The notes beneath the pieces were generated by a model. That model was not told where the DNA came from. It made no database searches and saw nothing but the letters and a program-made list of their open reading frames with translations. From NCBI GenBank assembly GCA_002886105.1, contig CP025776.1, positions 4,898,001 to 4,962,000 on the forward strand: a stretch of DNA of 64,000 nt. Reading direction: 5' to 3'. The stretch is from Enterobacter sp. EA-1. Lineage in GTDB: Bacteria > Pseudomonadota > Gammaproteobacteria > Enterobacterales > Enterobacteriaceae. Made by a program: the position numbers and the translations under genes. The stretch's first letter is position 1, and every line of letters starts with the position of its first letter. Positions 58,394 through 64,000 of this stretch are shown here, in pieces.

Positions 58394-59438
58394 TTAATCC
58401 GAACGGCGTCGCGTTAATGCAACCCCGGCTCCTGTTAACGCTCCAACAATTCCCCCACATGATCATCATGAAGGCACGACGCGGGCTGTCGCGTTTTACC
58501 GGTTCTTCCGGCGTGCGCAAATAACGATAAGTCTGAAAACGAGGATCAAGTGTGGGGCCGACATTCAACGTATTCAGCATGGCCCGGTTTTGATCATAGT
58601 CCAGATCGAATTGCGGCCCCACTGCCTGAAGGTTTTCCAGACGTGCCTTCAGCATTGGGCGGCCCAGCATAAACAGTTCCGAATCGGGTAACTCATCCGG
58701 CGGAACCTCGGTTTCATTGCGAGAGATATTATTCTGCTCAGCAACTTTCAGCGCCTGTTCAACGTTGCGCAGACGCCGGTTATAAATCGCTTTTGCCACC
58801 TCTTCCGGCGTTTAACCTGCGCTTTCATCTGGATAGTCCGGGCAGCCCATGCGCCTTTCAGCTCATCGTTTAAATGGCTGGCAGCACGCTGGCTGGCGAA
58901 AGCGACATACTGACGCAGCAAGTTATTCGCATCCGGCGCGGTTTCAGCAATAAGCTTCACATTGTCCTTCAGGTTACGAGCCGCATCGCCGGGGGTGTAC
59001 TGGATATTGTTTATCAGCTCATCCAGCATGGCGGCATCCTCTTTGCTATTGCCCACCCGGCGCTGCTTGTAGTAATCCGTTTGTGACCAAAAATCACGGC
59101 GCGTATCCCGGAAGCGAGCTGCATAATGAACTCTTTATACGCCTCATCCATGACAGACGGTTGATCCGCTGATGCGGGTTAGCCTTCACATCCAGATTGC
59201 GCAAAAACTGCTGCTGAGAGTAATACCCGCCGAGCATATTGACCGTCGGCCTGTCGGTGATTGCAGTGGCGCTCCACTCGGGGGAGCGAAAAATGTCCAG
59301 AGGCTAACGCGAACAATGCAAACAGCAGCGCCACCCCTCCAATCCACAATTTCCCGCCCAAAGGGTACGAAACAAGCCCCGGATATCCAGTTCATTTTCC
59401 GTAGCTGTTGAAGTTGCTTCCGACGCTGGTTGAATCAT
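58394..59438 (-). CDS. wzzE: ECA chain-length regulator WzzE
   Basis: A Wzz-family co-polymerase with two membrane helices and a large periplasmic coiled-coil domain, setting ECA chain length. It starts MIQPASEATSTATENELDIR, then GLFRTLWAGKLWIGGVALLF (TM1), VNMLGGYYSQQQFLRNLDVK-like sequence, AETAPDANNLLRQYVAFASQ, RAASHLNDELKGAWAARTIQ and TLDPRFQTYRYLRTPEEPVK. TM2 is disturbed by an extra G at 58445; corrected, it ends VALTRRRSD at 58394. Breaks at 58811, 59111 and 59290 are CCWGG sites. Confidence 0.93.
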
Positions 59439-59451
59439 CGCTTTCCCGGTT

Positions 59452-60559
59452 TTACTTGGTTAGTGTTGATTTTTGGTGTTTGTTACGGCGTATCCTGCGT
59501 TTTACCCGCTTGATAAAACGCGCCACTTTCCATGCACGCTTAATACAGTAGCCATACAATAAGAAAGATAGCAAAATAATGCCAACATTACCCATTCTGG
59601 AATGAAATGGAGGTACTCAGTCACCACGCCAATGGTCGCCAACAGCGCGGCCGCAAGAGTGATAAGCATAAAGGCCTGACGAGAGGTGAAACCTGCCCGC
59701 ATAATCAAATGGTGGATATGTTGGCGATCTGGTGAAAAGGGCTCATGCCTTTACGCAGTCGACGATAGGTAATCGCCACCATATCCATCAACGGAATGGC
59801 GATGATCCATAACGCGGTAACCGGGCTGATGGGATGCGTCTTACCCCTGCAGGTGGTTTCCAGTAAAATCCAGATGACAGTAAAACCGATCAACGTACTG
59901 CCAGCATCACCCATAAAAACTTTGTAGCGGCGGCCAAGCACACCGAGATTCAACAGGATATAGGGCACAATCGCTGCAATCATCGCGAAGCACCAAATCG
60001 CCGGGCTGAACTGACCATCAAACCATAAAATGATGCCAATAGCGGCGAAGGAAACACATGACAACCCGCCCAGCAGGCCATCAATGCCGTCCACCATATT
60101 AAAGGCGTTGATCGCGGCCCATACCGCAAACAACGTAAGCAGATAGCCGAAAGGCCCCAGCACCATCTCCCGAGGAACCAAAGATGAAACCAAGGCTGCT
60201 CAGATAGAGTTTGCCCACCACCATCATTACAACTGCGATCCCTGCACCGGATAGCCGCACGGATCTTGACGCTAATATCGGAAGCGATCGTCCAACGCGC
60301 CGACAAAGACCAGCAACCCGGCACAGCTCAGATAGAGCGCAGCATGAGGGATATAATCGTTTGTAATAGCGAAGGTAAAGCAGATACCAGCGTAGACTGA
60401 AATTCCCCCAACCAGCGGAATCAGTCCCTGATGCCGTTTTCGGTAGTTAGGTTTGTCCACCAGCCCCACATGCTTCGCCATTTTCCGGCAAAGAACAAGA
60501 AGACAGTAGTGAACAAGAAAATACTGAATAACTCCAGTAAACGCAGTGAGTAAATTCAC
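59452..60559 (-). CDS. wecA: UDP-GlcNAc:undecaprenyl-phosphate GlcNAc-1-phosphate transferase WecA
   Basis: WecA starts ECA and many O-antigens by making GlcNAc-PP-undecaprenol; an 11-helix membrane enzyme. GTG start: (M)NLLTAF, then RKRHQGLIPLVGGISVYAGI, LGPFGYLLTLFAVWAAINAF, the catalytic NMVDGIDGLLGGLSCVSFAA, GRRYKVFMGDAGSTLIGFTV and the HIHH region after MSPFSPDRQ (broken at 59735, a T-run). The basic tail ends KHQKSTLTK. About 368 codons. Breaks at 59845 (CCAGG in ETTQGKT), 60169-60175 and 60249 are CCWGG sites. First gene of the ECA operon. Confidence 0.95.
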
Positions 60560-60759
60560 AATGCATGCTCTCAGCGAATGTTGATCCCGGCAGTATAACG
60601 ACGATGCCACGCTCCATAAAAGGAGAAAGCAGGTCATTCACAGACGTTATTGTTTATTTTTCAGCCAAATGAGGAATTCACAAAGGGAATGTTTCCTTTT
60701 GACGAGGTCTGTGTCGGACAATGCCTGTCCCAGTGCATATAGCGTATAGCCCATAAATG

Positions 60760-60786
60760 AAAAACGCCACGTAAAAACGTGGCGCA
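60760..60786 (-). terminator. Terminator downstream of rho
   Basis: Minus strand CGCCACGT-TTTT-ACGTGGCG followed by TTTTTC, 17 bp beyond the rho stop. The rest of 60560-60759 should hold the wecA promoter; I see no gene there. Confidence 0.88.
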
Positions 60787-60802
60787 TCCGGGTTTATTTG
60801 TT

Positions 60803-62062
60803 TTAAGAGCGCTTCATCATGTCGAAGAACTCATCATTCGTCTTCGTCATCGCCAACTTGTTAATGAGGAACTCCATCGCATCGATCTCACCCATCGGGT
60901 GAATGATTTTGCGCAAGATCCACATTTTCTGCAGCTCTTCCTGCGTGGTGAGCAGCTCTTCTTTACGCGTACCGGAACGGTTGTAATCAATTGCCGGGAA
61001 GACGCGTTTTTCAGCAATTTTACGGGAGAGGTGCAGCTCCATGTTACCGGTGCCTTTAAACTCTTCGTAAATCACCTCGTCCATCTTCGAACCGGTATCG
61101 ATCAGCGCCGTTGCGATGATGGTCAGGCTGCCGCCCTCTTCCACGTTACGCGCAGCACCGAAGAAACGCTTCGGACGATGCAGGGCGTTTGCATCCACAC
61201 CACCGGTCAACACTTTACCGGATGCCGGCACCACGGTGTTGTAAGCGCGCGCCAGACGGGTGATGGAGTCCAGCAAAATGATCACGTCTTTCTTGTGTTC
61301 AACCAGGGCGCTTGGCTTTTCGATAACCATCTCAGCAACCTGCACGTGGCGGGAAGCCGGTTCGTCAAAGGTAGAAGCAACCACTTCGCCTTTCACCAGA
61401 CGCTGCATCTCGGTCACTTCTTCCGGACGTTCGTCAATCAGCAACACCATCAGCACACAGTCTGGATGGTTGTACGCAATGCTCTGCGCGATGTTCTGCA
61501 GCAGCATGGTTTTACCGGCTTTCGGCGGCGCAACAATCAGACCACGCTGACCGCGACCGATTGGCGACGCCAGATCCAGAACGCGTGCGGTTAAGTCTTC
61601 GGTTGAGCCATTACCGCGTTCCATACGCAGACGAGAGTTCGCATGCAGCGGCGTCAGGTTCTCGAACAGAATCTTGTTGCGCGCATTCTCCGGCTTATCG
61701 AAGTTCACCTCGTTAACTTTCAGCAGTGCAAAGTAACGTTCACCTTCTTTAGGTGGGCGAATCTTACCTGAAATGGTGTCACCGGTGCGGAGGTTGAAGC
61801 GGCGGATTTGGCTGGGAGAAACGTAGATGTCGTCAGGACCGGCGAGGTAGGAGCTGTCTGCGGAGCGGAGGAAACCAAATCCATCCTGCAGAATCTCCAG
61901 CACACCGTCGCCAAAGATATCTTCGCCACTCTTCGCGTGCTGCTTCAGGATGGCAAAATGATGTCCTGTTTGCGCATACGGGCCGAGTTTTCCAGCCCCA
62001 TATTTTCGCCGAGAGTGATCAGCTCCAGAAACCGGCGTATTCTTTAATTCGGTAAGATTCAT
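60803..62062 (-). CDS. rho: Transcription termination factor Rho
   Basis: Rho is the hexameric RNA-dependent ATPase/helicase that terminates transcription. From the ATG at 62062 it is 419 codons: [15 protein letters not shown]-binding [20 protein letters not shown], Walker [22 protein letters not shown]-loop/Walker B region [20 protein letters not shown] and [21 protein letters not shown] longer frame back to 62134 is not the start. The frame looks intact but hides cancelled errors: residues 13-39 are garbled between 61960 and 62025 (one lost CCTGG), and [10 protein letters not shown] should be IEKAKRLVEH (61301-61322; a lost A plus CCTGG read CCCTGG). Confidence 0.96.
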   Translation of the reverse strand: MNLTELKNTPVSGADHSRRKYGAGKLGPYAQTGHHFAILKQHAKSGEDIFGDGVLEILQDGFGFLRSADSSYLAGPDDIYVSPSQIRRFNLRTGDTISGKIRPPKEGERYFALLKVNEVNFDKPENARNKILFENLTPLHANSRLRMERGNGSTEDLTARVLDLASPIGRGQRGLIVAPPKAGKTMLLQNIAQSIAYNHPDCVLMVLLIDERPEEVTEMQRLVKGEVVASTFDEPASRHVQVAEMVIEKPSALVEHKKDVIILLDSITRLARAYNTVVPASGKVLTGGVDANALHRPKRFFGAARNVEEGGSLTIIATALIDTGSKMDEVIYEEFKGTGNMELHLSRKIAEKRVFPAIDYNRSGTRKEELLTTQEELQKMWILRKIIHPMGEIDAMEFLINKLAMTKTNDEFFDMMKRS

Positions 62063-62405
62063 AATGGTGTGGGTTCTTAAACTCGGGGTAAATCTCGAAC
62101 TTAATGTTGTGAATGGTATGGCAGGGTCATCCATGCCTGTTAACGGCCATCAACTCATGTCCGATCGGCGTCTGGTCACAGGAAAGTACGCAGAACTGGA
62201 AACGATAAGACGGAATGAGTGACAAGCCCGGAATCTGTCTACTTCTCTCGCGGCAGTGCTGCTCTGCGGGAAGTATCGGGGTAATGCAAGATTCAAACTA
62301 CTAAGGTATGTTCAAAACGAAGTCAAAACAAAGTTAGCACGGCTGGAAGCCGGGCGTCCAGCGATCCACATAAAATAGGAGTGCTGGCGCGCCGGCTGAG
62401 TCCAG
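62063..62405 (-). promoter_or_regulatory. rho leader region (rhoL-like) and trxA-rho spacer
   Basis: 343 bp without an annotated gene. In E. coli rho has a long autoregulated leader encoding a short peptide, RhoL. Here the minus strand at about 62150-62250 reads ...VSSSAYFPVTRRRSDMS-stop, close to the RhoL tail that I recall as SSAYSPVTRQRKDMSR. I cannot see an ATG for it, perhaps because of an indel. Rho autoregulates through this leader. Confidence 0.5.
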
Positions 62406-62737
62406 TTACGCCAGTTGGCGTCCGAGGAACTCTTTCAGTTGGCCTTTAGACAAAGCGCGCCGACTTTGGTTGCCGCCACTTCGCCGTTTTTGAACAGCAG
62501 AAGGGTTGGAATCCCACGAATACCGTACTTCGGCGCGGTACCGGATTCTGGTCAATGTTCAGCTTGGCAACGGTCAGTTTGCCTTCGTACTCAGTAGCGA
62601 CTTCATCCAGAATCGGGGCGATCATTTTACACGGACCACACCACTCTGCCCAGAAATCGACGAGAACAAGCCCGTTTGCTTTGGAGTACATCCGTGTCAA
62701 AACTATCGTCAGTCAGGTGAATAATTTTATCGCTCAT
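62406..62737 (-). CDS. trxA: Thioredoxin 1 TrxA
   Basis: TrxA is the general disulfide reductant of the cytosol. It starts [19 protein letters not shown], then [20 protein letters not shown] with the WCGPC active site, [26 protein letters not shown] and GQLKEFLDANLA. Four breaks: an extra A at 62683, a missing G at 62542, about 62452, and two CCTGG sites at 62407-62425 that distort the last ten residues. Span equals 109 residues. Divergent from rhlB as in E. coli. Confidence 0.95.
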
Positions 62738-62881
62738 ATATAACTCCACAGGAATAAGCTCGGCGTGTTGGTGTAGCATAAAACAGCAACGTGTTGATGC
62801 CACAATAACCAACTAAAGGTTGACTTTATTTCACCGGATACGCTTTCGTAAAGCAATAGTAAGCTGATATTCTACCACACT

Positions 62882-64000
62882 ATGAGCAAAACACATTTAA
62901 CAGAACAGAAGTTTTCCGACTTCGCCCTGCACCCAAAAGTGATTGAGGCCCTTGAAAATAAAGGGTTTCATAATTGCACGCCTATTCAGGCCCCTGGCCC
63001 TTCCGCTGACGCTGGCGGGCCGTGATGTTGCAGGTCAGGCGCAAACCGGTACCGGCAAAACGATGGCGTTTTTAACGTCAACGTTTCACTATCTCCTCTC
63101 ACCCGGCGATCGAAGACCGTAAAGTGAACCAGCCGCGCGCGATTATTATGGCGCCGACTCGTGAACTTGCGGTACAAATTCACGCCGATGCGGAGCCCCT
63201 AGCGCAGGCGACAGGCCTGAAACTGGGTCTGGCTTACGGCGGCGATGGCTACGACAAGCAACTGAAAGTGCTGGAAAGCGGCGTCGATATTCTGATCGGC
63301 ACCACAGGCCGCCTTATTGATTACACCAAACAGAACCATATTAACCCTCGGGCGCGATCCAGTCGTGGTGCTGGACGAAGCCGATCGTATGTACGATCTG
63401 GGCTTTATTAAAGATATCCGTTGGTTGTTCCGCCGTATGCCGGCAACCGACCAGCGTCTCAATATGCTGTTCTCCGCCACCCTCTCTTACCGGGTGCGTG
63501 AACTGGCGTTCGAGCAAATGAACAACGCTGAATACGTGGAAGTCGAACCGGAACAGAAAACCGGCCACCGTATCAAAGAAGAGCTATTCTACCCGTCCAA
63601 CGATGAAAAAATGCGTTTACTGCAAACGCTGATTGAAGAAGAGTGGCCGGATCGCGCGATTATCTTCGCCAATACCAAACATCGTTGTGAAGATATCTGG
63701 GGTCACTGGCTGCGGATGGTCACCGTGTCGGTTTATTGACAGGCGATGTGGCGCAGAAAAAACGCCTGCGCATTCTCGATGAATTCACGCGTGGCGATCT
63801 TGATATTCTGGTGGCGACGGACGTTGCTGCGCGCGGCCTGCATATTCCGGCCGTTACGCATGTTTTTAACTACGATCTGCCGGATGATTGCGAAGATTAT
63901 GTGCACCGTATCGGTCGTACTGGTCGTGCTGGCGCAAGCGGTAATTCCATCAGCCCCGGCCTGTGAAGAATACGCGCTGAATCTGCCTGCAATTGAAACG
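62882..64000 (+). CDS. rhlB: ATP-dependent RNA helicase RhlB (cut by window edge)
   Basis: The DEAD-box helicase of the RNA degradosome. It starts [21 protein letters not shown] motif [13 protein letters not shown], motif [21 protein letters not shown], Ia [24 protein letters not shown] box [43 protein letters not shown] and motif [18 protein letters not shown] are present. Breaks at 62988, 63345, 63359, 63704 and 63949 are all CCWGG sites; one near 63101 is not. About 375 of 421 residues are inside; the basic RNA-binding tail is missing. Confidence 0.95.

Noticed and set aside
62063-62134. Rho of 443 residues starting at 62134
   Set aside because: Rho begins MNLTELKN at 62062 in all enterobacteria I know; the extra 24 codons lie in the leader.

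Overview
The window is a stretch of enterobacterial chromosome (family Enterobacteriaceae, GC-rich). It follows the E. coli K-12 order from pepQ-fadBA to rhlB, read in the opposite direction to E. coli numbering. Protein similarity, the REP elements, the enterobacterial common antigen (ECA) locus, hemCDXY, GlmZ and the argX-hisR-leuT-proM tRNA cluster all support this. Differences from E. coli (an extra ABC transporter between dlhH and metE, no rffG/rffH inside the ECA locus, no aslA/aslB between glmZ and the tRNAs) suggest a relative of the Enterobacter/Klebsiella/Kosakonia group. I cannot fix the genus.

The most important property of the text is its error pattern. Almost every gene is broken by one or more 1-2 base indels although the whole protein can be followed across frames. 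At most junctions I resolved against known protein sequences, the indel lies exactly at an expected Dcm site, CCWGG: CCAGG appears as CCGAGG or CCGG, and CCTGG as CCTCGG, CCCTGG, CCCGG or CACCGG. The remaining junctions are mostly homopolymers. This is what uncorrected long-read data from a Dcm-methylating strain look like, so I annotate whole genes and call none of them pseudogenes.

Layout. 1-6.1 kb: pepQ (start only), fadBA (beta-oxidation, with a FadR operator), fre and ubiD. 6.3-15.8 kb: rfaH, tatABCD, ubiB-ubiJ-ubiE (ubiquinone), rmuC, udp and dlhH. 15.8-19.5 kb: a three-gene ABC importer not found here in E. coli. 19.6-30 kb: metE/metR, yigM (biotin transport), yigL, pldB, rhtB, rhtC, recQ, pldA. 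30-39.5 kb: yigI, rarD, yigG, yigF, corA, uvrD and the lptM-dapF-yigA-xerC-yigB operon. 39.6-46.9 kb: cyaY, cyaA and hemCDXY. 46.9-48 kb: the small RNA GlmZ with a sigma-54 type promoter region, then four tRNA genes. 48-60.6 kb: yifK and the ECA operon wecA-wzzE-wecB-wecC-wecD-wecE-wzxE-wecF-wzyE-wecG (all minus strand). 60.8-64 kb: rho, trxA and rhlB (cut at the right edge).

Functional links: UbiD, UbiB, UbiJ and UbiE serve ubiquinone synthesis, and FadBA feeds electrons towards that pool. MetR and MetJ sites converge on metE. The Tat genes form one operon. The wec operon makes and exports ECA from UDP-GlcNAc, but its dTDP-glucose supply genes must lie elsewhere. GlmZ controls hexosamine supply, which feeds UDP-GlcNAc for the same envelope polymers.
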